64,000 bases of DNA from Membranipora membranacea (lineage: Eukaryota > Bryozoa > Gymnolaemata > Cheilostomatida > Membraniporidae). This document shows positions 14,801-26,152 of this stretch, piece after piece; positions within the stretch are counted from its first letter, which is position 1, and each line of letters begins with the position of its first letter. The DNA lies in NCBI GenBank assembly GCA_914767715.1, contig OU612068.1:33788001-33852000 (forward strand), read 5' to 3'. The position numbers and the translations under genes are program-made. The notes beneath the pieces are model-generated. The model did not search any database. It was not told the origin of the DNA and was given only the letters and a program-made list of their open reading frames with translations.

Positions 14801-17040
14801 GTTATAAATAAATATATGCATACTATATTTCACTGTTGCTTTTTGCAGGGCGACCAACAGATCTTGATTTTCGAGCCACTCCTAGTTTTCTATTCAACAC
14901 TTCAAACCTTAAATATTCATCGCAGTCGAGACTTTCGCCTACAAGCAGCTCCCCGTCCAATTCTATAAATGCTCCATATAGACGCCAGCATAGCAAACTA
15001 TCAGCTAAAAGGAGCAACAGTAACTCATCACCTACCCTCAACTCCACCAGTAGATCAAAACCTACGGTGGGTAACTTTCTCTTATGCTCGTCGTAAGACA
15101 GTAAAATAAGTTTGAAATATTGTATGGGAAGAGTAAGACCTTGTGACATTCTAGAAAATAACTTGTACTTCACATCAGATTCTTGAATAGATCGACAGCA
15201 TCTAAGACAGTGCAGCTATCTTTGGCAGCATTGATAGTATGTTTAACATAAGTTGTATTCCTCTCAATCCCACCGGGTGCACTGGAATCAAACTATTCAA
15301 GAAATTTTATTAGATCACTATTTTTGAGTGTAGTATGTATTGTGCGCCGTGGTATCGTATTCTCATGTTATTATTTGTAGACATCGTTTGGAGACTCTGG
15401 TACTAGTATGGGTAACTCTGAGATCTTATCTCTGTCCTCATCGAGTCGAGGAGTTATCCCTGAACTCTCAGAACTTAGTGAAGACGCAGACAGTAACGAT
15501 CTGGGTAAGACTACTGCACTGTAGTGTGAATTAAAGGGCTGCCGCTGTGATTAAGCTGTTGAGTTCCTCATGGATGTCTTGAATGAATTGAATTTCATAA
15601 TATTCAGATATAATCCAATCAGCTTTCTGATCTACTAAATGTTACTAAATGACCAGATAAATTGATTCCCTTCTTCACCTAAATGTAGATAAGATGTATT
15701 AATTGAATGAAGCTCAATCAGGTCTGTTACAAAAACTGAGTGAATCTCAGCTCAAGCAAACTACCATGTCTGTATTCAATGATCTAGTAATTGGTTGAAT
15801 GAAGGTCATCAGCTAGCCTGCAAAAGTAAGCTTTAGTGGGATGGGAAATTGGGAATGATGTAAGATAGTCCTCACCATACAGTTATTATATACATGTACT
15901 ATCATATATGATATAATATCTGTATATTCCTCACCCTCACCACCAGGTAAGACCTAACCTTACATACCTTACATACCCGGTGTGATGATATGACTGACAT
16001 ACTTGTACGTATATATATTATACAGGTAGTGTACTGAAGACTCTCTCACTAGAGAAGTATCAGTCTATATTTGAGAAGGAGGAGGTTGATATGGAGGCCT
16101 TTCTTATGCTCGATGAGAATGATTTAGATGAGCTCGGTATCACTCATACAGACTCACAACGACAAATACTTAGTGCTATCTCCGATCTCTCCTCTAATAA
16201 TGTAAGTTATATTATTATATATCATATGATTCGTCTTCTCCCGTGTTTATATCCTCTGGCGCAACTTACAGATAAATGCTGAAACCTATTTATCAGTGGT
16301 GTTGTTTGCTGTGCCTGAAACTAGCCAGTTACTCTCTGAAAATGAGCATTTACCACATTTTATCATGTGTAGTAAGTTGATCAAGTAATTTTCTGCTTAA
16401 CAAACGGATAGAATTGGAGATAAATAATGAGCAGTATCAGCAGCACCTTTTGTTACCTTGTACAGTGCGGTCGGCAACAAGGCAATATATTATTTGTACA
16501 TGATGTTATTTTAGATTTGAGTAGATTTGAGTAGAATGAATGTTTACAGACATATCTACGTCCTACAAATCAAGTTGCTAATAATGCTTTGTTTGCTTAC
16601 AGCATGTGCAGAGGCATAGAAATAACAGCATGGAGGCAACAATACCAGTCAGGAACTCTGTCCATAGTGGTCAGTATATTACGCATGAGTTATAATGATG
16701 AGTCCGAAGAAAACTTTAGAATTTTTCGGTTCACCAATATTATATTTTAGTTCGATTTTGTTGAGAGAAACCTGACCCTTTGCCATGTCCTAAGTATTGA
16801 CTAAACCTCAACTGACTTTTACCTCAGAATCTTATGATTGATTGATATATGAGGTGAATTCAACTGTTGGATTTTCTATTATAAAGCCTATAAAGCATGG
16901 CTATGCAGTGTGAGCGGTTGTGAATAAGATTATAATGTCTTTTTGTTGTTGCAGATTCCACAGATCTAGATGACTGGTACTTACATAGTCAGCCAAACCT
17001 TACCCCTACCCAAAGTGCTCCCGGTCCGCTAAGTTCTTAG
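7741..17040 (+). CDS. ANKS6: ANKS6 ortholog (ankyrin repeats + SAM domain), 17 coding exons
   Basis: Coding exons: 7741-7848, 8968-9130, 9434-9661, 9958-10179, 10541-10588, 10889-11096, 11574-11671, 11931-12054, 12197-12302, 12692-12826, 13180-13365, 13814-14027, 14849-15066, 15381-15504, 16026-16201, 16603-16669 and 16955-17040. All junctions are GT-AG, the phases agree throughout, and the product is 836 aa. From memory human ANKS6 is 871 aa. Residues 1 to about 395 are ankyrin repeats ([46 protein letters not shown]). A WW-containing basic segment (KKWWSKF) sits near 405, a conserved [13 protein letters not shown] patch near 509-521, then Ser-rich linker, and a SAM domain at about 728-786 ([19 protein letters not shown]). 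The same order occurs in vertebrate ANKS6. That family acts with NEK8, inversin and ANKS3 at the ciliary inversin compartment; this role is inferred here. An acceptor at 7665-7666 implies a 5' UTR exon; its 13-codon uORF begins at 7667. The stop is TAG. Confidence 0.93.
8737..8811. repeat. (GTT)n trinucleotide microsatellite
   Basis: About 25 uninterrupted TTG/GTT units lie in intron 1 of ANKS6. In one frame it would read as poly-leucine, but it lies between well-phased exons and is intronic. Confidence 0.95.
10341..10370. repeat. 30-bp perfect palindrome in ANKS6 intron 4
   Basis: CACAGAGTAAGGATA is followed directly by its reverse complement. No flanking target duplication is evident. It lies between exons ending at 10179 and starting at 10541. 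Confidence 0.85.
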
Positions 17041-17740
17041 TCTATACAGTTAAATTACAAAGTTATACACATATCAAGCAATTTATGGTTCTAGTCTTAT
17101 CTCACAGACCAAGGCATGAATTAATGCTCAGAATATTTTTTTGTCTGTTTGTTTTTGCAATTTTCACCAAGTCTTGTTTTTTATTCCTACAAAGCTGAAC
17201 CAGAGGTGTGTGTTATGTAGTGTTCATGTACCCAGAATTATGCAGCCATATTTTCAAGGCAAACTCTGTTCAGCATTGTTTTTAACCCAATCGCAATATC
17301 ATGCTATGCTACAAATACTTACTGTTATAGATCCCTGAGACGAATCTTTGTATACAACCTAGTCATTTGTATAATGCCAAAATGCTCATTTTACCTGATG
17401 GTAAATGATTTTTCTAGAATAATAATATATTTCATTTGTACAAAGGAACGTACTCAAAAATTTATAATATGCACCAATAGACTAAATGCACTGATATCCT
17501 GTTTGCCTAGCTCATTGCTGGTGTTTCTCAAATTATAATATTATTTTACCAAGTTTATGGCACAACTGAGATATTTATTTTTCTGAAAATACAAACTTAT
17601 CTTACTGAATATTGAGATTACGGAATATCATCATTATTTAATGAACAACATTGTTGATTAATTCATAAGAAGCAAAAAGGCCCACTACTACAAAAATTTG
17701 ATACACAACCATCAATAATTTTATATAGCATTTCTAATCA
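17041..17740. other. Convergent intergenic region between ANKS6 and innexin A
   Basis: About 700 bases separate the stop codons of two convergent genes, so the stretch holds both 3' UTRs. A minus-strand AATAAA (TTTATT at 17574-17579) lies about 160 bases past the innexin A stop and is a plausible polyadenylation signal. No coding sequence is recognised. Confidence 0.55.
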
Positions 17741-18925
17741 TCAGACATTGCATGCCATATCTGTTGTGTTTATTGGCGCGGCCCTGCTGAATGTATCCCA
17801 TAAGGAAGCTATTATCTCCCCTGTCACCACCTCATTTGTATTCTTACTTATCATTCTCATCAAAAAATACCCATCATTCCTCAGATAGATGTTAGAGAAC
17901 GCTCGCAGCTTGAGTCTGTCATTACGCCTGTCATATTTATGATACACCTTGAGGCACTTTTTGAAGTAATCAAGGCGACTTGAGGCAAATATGATCCACA
18001 TCCAATATATCAAGCTTAGGATCCCCAGGCCAGCGAGAAGCACCAGCCAAAACCAGACAAATATGAAGATCTTCTCATTAAACAGGTTGACTGGTAGTGT
18101 ACATTGAGCTGTACGAGGTATGTTTCTGCCAATACTTCTTACCTCAAAGTCACAAAGAGTTACCCTAGGAAACCTGGGTGACTCCTGGAAGTCACCACTG
18201 TTGATCAGATCTCGAGTTGCTTCTATACCATATAATGTATAATCTGTGTCCAGAAGATGGGTCAGTAAGTACAGCTGCAGTAAGGCAATGGTCAAATAGA
18301 GAAGCTTCTTTATGAAATAGATGGTTATTAGAAAGTTTCCGTGATGTTTTGGGCACATACAACCACATCGCGCCATTTTCCTCCATATTCTATCACATGT
18401 GCCCGCAGCCATTTGTCTATTAAATAGAAGAGTTTGATCTATTTGTTTGGTCAGTAATCGAGTGCAGCTATCTCTGGAGGTTGGATTCATGTGTTCAGTC
18501 TGGCTCAGTAGTTGAGCTGTTTTATGGATGTCAAATCCATTAGAATTGCCAAACGCAGACCAAAATAGAGACGGTGTGTAAAATATGAACGCCTGCAGAA
18601 ACAACACGAGTGGGACCCACTGATAGTACACTACCTCCTTCCTCGAAGCGTTAACTACATCAGTATCAGACATCGGTATGTAGTAGGTGTTGGATATCCA
18701 GCAAATAGCATTCGTATATTCTACCCAGCTGGATGGAAATGAAGCATCTGCCACACATTTGATAGGATCTCCGACAAACTGTGTTGTGCTGCCTATGATA
18801 GCGAGTAGACAAAATATGATTGTTGAATATTTATGATTGAGGCGATCAACTGGATCCTCATCTAGTCGAGTCAGGTGGCCTATGAACTGAACTATGGGTT
18901 CTGCGGCTTCAAATATCATCGCCAT
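17741..18925 (-). CDS. Innexin A, uninterrupted coding region
   Basis: The product is a 394-aa innexin, a four-pass gap-junction/hemichannel subunit of the plasma membrane. The start is placed at 18925 (MAMIFEAAEP) because it aligns with the start of innexin C (MSILFEAVEP). The frame stays open further upstream to 19147 but looks non-coding, and an AACAG acceptor just upstream of the ATG suggests a 5' UTR intron. Visible family marks are DRLNHKYS in the N-terminal region, first extracellular loop cysteines (IKC...ICW), the YYQWVPLVLFLQAF signature at the second membrane segment, second loop cysteines (LCDF...AQC), and NEKIFIFVWFWL at the fourth segment. The usual CW-x-P-x-QF of loop 1 is changed to CVADASF. 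It is the closest relative of innexin C in the window, and the three innexins form a same-strand cluster. Confidence 0.93.
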   Translation of the reverse strand: MAMIFEAAEPIVQFIGHLTRLDEDPVDRLNHKYSTIIFCLLAIIGSTTQFVGDPIKCVADASFPSSWVEYTNAICWISNTYYIPMSDTDVVNASRKEVVYYQWVPLVLFLQAFIFYTPSLFWSAFGNSNGFDIHKTAQLLSQTEHMNPTSRDSCTRLLTKQIDQTLLFNRQMAAGTCDRIWRKMARCGCMCPKHHGNFLITIYFIKKLLYLTIALLQLYLLTHLLDTDYTLYGIEATRDLINSGDFQESPRFPRVTLCDFEVRSIGRNIPRTAQCTLPVNLFNEKIFIFVWFWLVLLAGLGILSLIYWMWIIFASSRLDYFKKCLKVYHKYDRRNDRLKLRAFSNIYLRNDGYFLMRMISKNTNEVVTGEIIASLWDTFSRAAPINTTDMACNV

Positions 18926-19252
18926 ATTGGATTCAGATCTCACAGCTCCTGTTATGACTGCTACACACGTAAAGACTGTGATAGCAGGATAACCTCTGAG
19001 GATGTGGATGGTAATCTTATCAGTTATATAAAAATTGAATTCATTGAGCTCATTTAGCATAAAAAATTTTGCGATTGCAATTTGTCTGCAATATTTAATA
19101 TGAGAAATTGAATTAATAATATTTATAACACAATTTTTATCGCTCAAACTTCTTTACAGGCTGTTTTTAGTTCAGGTTCTTGAAGCTGACATCTATGTTG
19201 GATCAAACTTTCCATTGTTGGGTTGAAAAAAAGAATAACACATAGTGTAATG

Positions 19253-21670
19253 TCAGGGTGGTAGCACAGTAGCGTGTCCGTTGCAATGTGCATATGTATG
19301 TCGTTTAGTGATCTGCTGATGTAAGGTGGGGTTCCTCCAGGTAGGAAGTGCAGGGGATGGGTGACCGGAAGGTACCTCCTCTGTGTAATACTTATATTCA
19401 ATCCACAGTCTATTGAGAACCATAGCTGAGATAATCTGGGTTGAGTTTCTTGCTATCATCCTCATAGTCAGGTATCCATCAATCCTCAGGTAGTCAAACA
19501 CAAAGTTCTCCACACATCGCCTATCTGTGTTACGGTCATATATATCTAATGACTTCAGAATGTTCTTAATATGACGATGTCTAAATAGGGGTGCTAGGAG
19601 GATTGTTTGATATGTGAGAACTATAAGGTTAAGTGATACAGTGACAACCAACCAATACCAGATGACCAAGAATATTTTGGCGTTGTATATGTTGATGGGG
19701 AGATTACATTGCACAGTATATGGAAGGTTCTTACCAAGAGAACGTATCTCAAAATCACACATTGTCACCAGGGGAAACATTGACAGCTGGAGAGATCTAG
19801 GCCCCGCTCCTTTGAAAGTGTCTTTCAGGTAATCCACTCCATATGATAAATAATCTGGCCCCATGAAGCTGTATAATGAATAGATCTGAACTCCGTTTCC
19901 AATGATATATACAAGTTTGGAGATAAACCAAAGGCAAGTCAGCTTTCTGCCTTCCATAGATGTGCAGTCAATACTAAAATAAAGAGTGAAAACACGCATC
20001 CATTGTAAATAAGCGGAAATTGTGCATGCTGTTCAAACATGTTCTGAGAACTGAAATAAGCTGGAGCTAAAAGTATTTCATTAAGTAGATGAGTTTGAAC
20101 TAGGAAAAGACATGGATAGCAAGATGTTAAAATAGTAATTTTATAGTGGATAGATGTAATTTACCTTTTGCATCGCTTGGCTTTGTTTTCACTACCCAAG
20201 TGTAGCCATCTTGATTTCTGAGATAGCCTTAGTGCCTTGTCAATGTGTTTGGCTACACCTCTGACCTGTTGCTCCGTCTCATTTGGTCTTCCGGATACCT
20301 TTATATCCCTGACAGCATATACCTTATTCCAGCAAATAAGTCCAACATAAGGAAAGGTCTAATTCAGTTCACCAAAGTATGTTATGTAAATAATCGAAAA
20401 TGACAATTGAGGCCACTTGACAAGTTGTCTAGTCATGTTCAAAGAGAAGGCAACTCTGATTTTGACTAAGGATCACTTTTTAATACGTTATTGAAACTCA
20501 CCATGTCATTAACACTGAGGCCTGTAGATGGTGCTGCTATATACCAGATTAACCCGGGAGCATAGGAGAGGAGGCCCAGGTACACTAGAATGAATGGCAC
20601 CTACAAAAATTATTGCCAAGTTCCTTTTAAAGGCCCAGGTGGTCAAACCATACAGTAAAGAGAAGAGTAAATCAAGTACTATATAGTAAACCATCCATTC
20701 CATTACTTCTTTGCGCTACTTCAATACTGACTACATCACATCTGTATTATTTTTTGACAGCTTACCCACTGGTAATATCCGATGTGAGTTTGTATATTAT
20801 TGGACGAGGGTAGCTGTAGCTGAATTTCAGGCACATAGTATGTACTTTTCGTCCAGCAGTATGCGTTAGCATACTCTGTCCACATGTAAGGAAACTGAGA
20901 AGGGGTCCAGCAATGAATCACCTCATCCAGAAATATCTGATTATACAAAAGAAAACTTATTCAAACTTTGAGTTTATACAAACATTTTTCTACTGTGATT
21001 TTAAGACAGTCAATTGAACAGTTGAATGCACCCATGGTTTAGCTCTCTAGTTGGGAACTATGTATCTTTAGTATTGCTGGCGACCGAACTCTCGATCTCT
21101 GATATACAAATGTCCTTTGAGATAATGGTCATATGACCTCCATAGATATTACATTTTTTTACCCCAAATCAGATCACACATGTTATGCCGTTTAAGACCA
21201 ACATGGAGGAACATTAAAGCACATGCAAACAAGAATTGAGTTGTATAAATGACACAGGTGTAATAATTTATACTCTACCTGATAAAATGTGTGCATAAAG
21301 ACTAAAAAGAACATAAAGCAGCAGCCAGCCTTATGATTGAGTCTATCTAAGAAGTCGTCATCCCTGCGATGCATGTGTAGAGCAGAGAGGAATGGGTCAA
21401 CGACCACCATCAACATTTCTACCCTGTAAACACAATACTCAAATTTAGGTAAAATGTGCATAGAAAGAGTCAGAGGTTGGATTCACCGAAAAACAGTACA
21501 GGAATTTACGAAAATGTTCATTTCCCTCCGCTCCTAATAACCTGTCTCTGATCTAGCCTGGCCCTGGCCCTGCAGCCAAGTCACAAGGCTACCACTGATT
21601 GGTTTTAAGGCATTTCTTGACAGTTTATACAAAAATCAATACCCAATCGATCTACTCACGCGAAAGACAT
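19253..21670 (-). CDS. Innexin B, divergent six-exon innexin
   Basis: Coding exons in transcript order: 21670-21660 (11 nt, M-S-F plus two bases), 21423-21279, 20936-20766, 20600-20502, 20322-20165 and 19973-19253. GT-AG junctions and phases agree, giving 434 aa. Key segments are DDDFLDRLNHKAG, the loop 1 cysteines (IHCW...AYCW), GYYQWVPFILVYLG across the exon 3/4 junction, loop 2 cysteines (MCDFEIRSLG...VQC) and NAKIFLVIWYWLV at the fourth membrane segment. The C-terminus after WIEYKYYTEE is low-complexity and may be shorter in reality. This paralog keeps introns, unlike its two neighbours, and is the most divergent of the three. A short first coding exon of 11 nt is unusual and needs RNA support. 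It should act as a gap-junction or hemichannel subunit; partners are unknown. Confidence 0.85.
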
Positions 21671-23080
21671 CTTTTCTTCTCTATAAACTTCTCCTTGCAG
21701 TTACAAACTCAAAATATTCACGCTGCACTTAGAAGAGCACACCACTGAAAATGGCTACTGTTTTGACAGAAAAATATTTAGCTTTGATACAAATAAAATT
21801 AGCTGGATATTCAGTACATATCTGCAACTAACATAGTAAAGTAGTTTTGTTATAATGTTAATGTCTGTTTATCGCATGCCAACTATTACAGAGGTGAACT
21901 AAATTAAAAAAGTATATGTACATCATGTTAATTTATAGAGTTTACTTTATCTGTTTGTTGTTATCAGCTCCTAACATTTTCAGGCCGGGGTGAATATCAG
22001 TGCAATGAGGTCACACAGAGCCTGATTCATCCGACCGTACTTCCTCTTCAGTTATGTAAACACTGGAACACAACTCCCACGCTTTATAAGTTCGATAAAC
22101 ACAGAGAATTAGGGATGTTTTTTATTCACTCATGATGATTATATGCAAGCTGGAAGGTGACGAGACAATGATACAAAAAGTTTAGCTGGTAGACCATGAT
22201 GGTGGTATTCTTGTCGATAGTGAAGTTGCTCCACATCGTTTATGAACTATTCGGCATTATAGGCCTTAGGTCTTATTTAGGAGTATTTTCACTGCTGTCA
22301 TTCATATTGCATTGTATTGTAGCAGCGGTGGTTCTCACAATTACAATCATGTGTAACAGGCAGCTGCTTGAAAAAATATCCATTCATGACCCATTCAAGA
22401 TTGTAGTTTCTCACAGAATGAAGCAAATTTCCATGTCATCACCAGATCATAAAGGCCTTTTCATTTGTCAATGGCATTCAATGTTGAATGTAAATCCCTA
22501 TTTTCTAAGACGCAATTAACACTCTCTGTTTATTATTGGCATCATATGAATTCCTTTCCCAAATTGTAATTAAAAAGGGATCTCAAAGCCATGATCTGAA
22601 TATGCTAGAATAGAATATTTATCTGACTGTTTCGTTCACCGGCAAGCTCAGACCGATAGGATTAATATGTTTCGGTGGTGGCAGCATTCATTGTGAAAAT
22701 TAAAGTCAGACAAAGGTGATTTATTTGTAACTGTGAAAATATTGCTATAGTTGAAAATGAAAATCTCTGTAAAGCCGTGGTCTACCTTGTTTGTTTGAAA
22801 ATAGCACAAAATTAAATGTAAGGCTACTATGGAAAATATAATGGGACATTTAGATCTGTAGTTGAGGGTCAAACTAATAATTATAATATGAGTGATGCTG
22901 AGAAATAGGAAGACATATAACATATACAGAATCAACATTGAGTATGATTTCTTGGAATCACAAATCTGACCCCATCATATAGGAATTAAAATGTCTTCTA
23001 ACAAAGTTTGGCACATTTCACCTCATTAACTGAGAATCTATACACTTAACTTTCACGATTTTAACTAGTCATTTAAATAG
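21671..23080. other. Intergenic stretch between innexins B and C
   Basis: No gene was recognised. A plus-strand reading frame of 107 codons (22196-22519) is hydrophobic at its start but matches nothing known and lacks splice context. A minus-strand AATAAA (TTTATT at 22720-22725) may serve innexin C. Confidence 0.5.
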
Positions 23081-24259
23081 CTAAACATACATTTTCCGTT
23101 GCTTTTTATCATATTTTGCAGAAAATGTGTCCCACAATGCCGTGATAAGTTCACTGACGACCACTTCATTGGTATTTTTAGCAATAATTCTCAGAAGGAA
23201 ATGTCCGTCCTGACGCAGGTATATGTTACAAAACTCGTTCAGCTTCTGATGGTCCTTACACTTTTCATATTTGTTGAAAACCTTGAGGTAGGTCTTGATG
23301 TAGGCACGTCGGTTTGTTGTGAATGCTATCCAGAGCCAGTAGACTGTACCAAGAAAGTTTACTATGACAAGAAAAACCAGCCAGAACCAGACGAAAATGA
23401 ATATCTTTTCATTAAACAAGTTAACAGGAAGTGTGCATTGCACAGTGTAGGGCTGAGTTCTTGCAATGCTTCTCACCTGGAAATCGCAAAGCGTTATTCT
23501 CGGAAATCTACGAGACTCCTTATAATCCCCCTTGCTAGAGAGATCTCGAAGAACATCAACACCATAAAATACATAGTCAGTACCTAAGAAATGGTTCATC
23601 ATGTATAGTTGAAGCACCACATCACCCAGATATAGAATCTTAGTCACTAGATATACGGTGATGAGAAAGTTCCCGTATCTCTTACCGCAGAAGCATCCAC
23701 AGGCGGCCATCTTCTGTTTAAATTCCGCAAATTTTCCAGTTCTTATTTCTCGTGTATAGTCCAGCGACCTGTCCAGATGTTTTATTAGAAATTTAGTAGT
23801 CTTATCACGGTTATCAGGGTTGATATGCTCAATCTGTCTAAGAGTCTGTACGATTTTGTTTATATCCATACCGATGGATTTGCTGAGAACCGCCCAGTGG
23901 ACACAAGGCAGGTAAAACATGAAAGCTTGTAAGAAGAGTACCAGCGCCACCCACTGATAGTAGACGATCTCCTTACGGGGAGCAGAGAGGATATCGTTCT
24001 CACTCATAGGTACATAGTAAGTGTTAGATATCCAGCATATTGAGTTAGTGTATTCTATCCAGCTCTCCGGGAACTGAGCAGGAGACCAACATTTAATTAT
24101 CTCCCCTACATACTGATTTGTCGTAACCACAATGGCTAGTATACAGAATATTATGGTTGAGTATTTGTGGTTTAATCGGTCGACAGCGTCCTCATCGAAT
24201 CTGTTAAAGTGATGGACAACCTGGGACATAGGCTCCACCGCCTCAAATAAGATCGACAT
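23081..24259 (-). CDS. Innexin C, uninterrupted coding region
   Basis: The product is a 392-aa innexin encoded in one exon. Visible marks are DEDAVDRLNHKYS, loop 1 cysteines (IKCWSPAQF...SICW), YYQWVALVLFLQAFMFY at the second membrane segment, loop 2 cysteines (LCDFQVRSIA...VQC) and NEKIFIFVWFWLVFL at the fourth segment. The C-terminus is short and cytoplasmic, ending soon after ELITALWDTFS. It closely resembles innexin A over its whole length, which suggests they arose by duplication. A 162-codon plus-strand frame over its 3' half is an antisense shadow and not a gene. It would assemble gap junctions or hemichannels; tissue and partners cannot be told. Confidence 0.95.
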   Translation of the reverse strand: MSILFEAVEPMSQVVHHFNRFDEDAVDRLNHKYSTIIFCILAIVVTTNQYVGEIIKCWSPAQFPESWIEYTNSICWISNTYYVPMSENDILSAPRKEIVYYQWVALVLFLQAFMFYLPCVHWAVLSKSIGMDINKIVQTLRQIEHINPDNRDKTTKFLIKHLDRSLDYTREIRTGKFAEFKQKMAACGCFCGKRYGNFLITVYLVTKILYLGDVVLQLYMMNHFLGTDYVFYGVDVLRDLSSKGDYKESRRFPRITLCDFQVRSIARTQPYTVQCTLPVNLFNEKIFIFVWFWLVFLVIVNFLGTVYWLWIAFTTNRRAYIKTYLKVFNKYEKCKDHQKLNEFCNIYLRQDGHFLLRIIAKNTNEVVVSELITALWDTFSAKYDKKQRKMYV

Positions 24260-26152
24260 GATGGATGTGTCTGCTGCTTCTCACCAGTGTCTGAAAAATT
24301 TTTCAAGAAATATTACAGGGAAAATATCAATATATAATATGAAAATCACCAGATGGAGGTGTAAAACTAATACCATAAGATTACATGTCTTTATTAAACA
24401 CCTTGTCATGATGTCAGTGGAAAAATCAGGCGAGATTGGGTGGATAAAAAAGTTTAGTAATCCAAGCAAAGCATGGATTGCAAGCCTATATTTTATTTAT
24501 TCATATTTATAAAACATACCAGAGACCAAGTTGTTATAAATGTGAATATCAGCTAAATATGATCCATCAGTATTCCCGCTGCCCTGTTACTGTTCACACT
24601 GATATGCGACCCAAAAGCCTTGAGTGATACGGCAGCATTTACAAAAGTCAGCATCAAACTCAACCACTGAATGAGCTGTAATGAAACACAGAATTATTAA
24701 AGCTGGTCTACAGCTTGTGTAATACAAGCCTGAGAAATAATGCGCACCCTATAAACAACATTAATAAACCACTTTCTATTCAAAGATGAAGGAATAAAAG
24801 GTTCATAAACAGACTAAAGTTGGGGTATTTTTGCAAAATAACCGCTTTGTGCAGTTCAATTATAGATCGAACATATCCGTAATGGCCATTCAAATAAGTG
24901 TGTTCTTTGAGCCAATATCAGTTGCATTGAACAATGTAAGCCCCAATATGTTAAAAAGAAATTTGACCTAATATATTTTTTGAATGAAAGAAAAAGTTTT
25001 GATAAATGATACGCAAATCAAAGTCACAACAACAGGCTTTCAACACAAATGAATTGTTTTACTCCCCTCAGAGGTATTTTAATAGACTTCAGAACAAATA
25101 GAGATTAGTTTGCTATTGGGCTCAAGTAGTTTAATTAATACCTCGTTAAAAATAATCCGCTCATTTTGTACACCAAATTAAACACGGCTACAAATTTACC
25201 TTTTATGCTATACAGTAGCCCCTGTTATTGGCATCTCTCCAGTAAATACAAAAGTCAGCCTCCGACACGACAGCCAATCAGCACAATGTGACATTGTGTT
25301 TGGCTTACTGGTCCAGAATTCCTTTAGTTAAATTGAGCATGAGTAATAAAATAATGAGGTTGAATGCTTCCAAATATAAATGTATGTAATAAGACACCTT
25401 TACACTTTCACCTGTTTACCTAGACACTCCAAATTTCTTTAAAATATTACCCCCTAGTCCCTACAGAAGTGAAGAACTTCAGTAAACAAACATACAGGTG
25501 AGATGTTCAAAGCAAGAGCGCAAACAGATAATGATTATGATATATCATGTACCCTGATCGTACATCTGATCGATGATAAACAGCTAGGCTTTCGCAGAGT
25601 AAAATTGTTACTCTAGACAGCGGATTTGTAATTTACTTTTCCAAAAATGTTGCGTTGCTAGCTTCAAAATTATTGATTTATCAACAGAGCTATTAAGCAC
25701 AGAGCTATGAAGCACAGAGCTATGAAGCACAGAGCTATGAAGCACAGAGCTATGAAGCACAGAGCTAAGCTGAAATTATTGTCTCCCTACGAGAAGTGTA
25801 GGGCCATACAACTCTGACAACCGATTACAGAGCACTGCAGCTGTACTTGTGTGATTACAGAGCACTGCTGCACTGCTCTACTTGTGTGATGCAAGTAAAA
25901 AGGTGAATTTAAAAATATCAGAAGCCAACCAGATTTATTCATGTAATCATTATCGAGAAGGGCTGCAGTTAATCGACAAAAATAATGAGATAGGTAGATG
26001 TTGAATAAATGATGAAGGACGATGGTATAAATGTAAACACCATGTTCTAAAGAAACAACATTACAGTTATTATTACTGTTATAAGACAACAATATTACAC
26101 ATTAATAAAGAGGAACCTTTCAAAAACGAATTTATATTTAGGGTGAGAATTT
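24260..26152. other. Intergenic stretch between innexin C and C6orf62
   Basis: No gene is firmly supported. On the minus strand, an acceptor near 24679 (CATTACAG) followed by about 40 open codons and a TAG near 24560 could be a stray 3' exon, but no upstream exons were found. A 15-bp tandem repeat at 25687-25768 is listed separately. Confidence 0.45.
25687..25768. repeat. 15-bp tandem repeat, about 5 copies
   Basis: The unit AGCACAGAGCTATGA repeats head to tail about five times with near-perfect identity. It is intergenic. Confidence 0.92.

Noticed and set aside
18926-19147. 74-codon N-terminal extension of innexin A
   Set aside because: It does not resemble innexins, and the ATG at 18925 aligns with the innexin C start. 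The extension is probably 5' UTR or intron.
23099-23587. 162-codon plus-strand open frame
   Set aside because: It lies antisense to the conserved C-terminal half of innexin C and has no family resemblance; it is a shadow of that gene's codon pattern.
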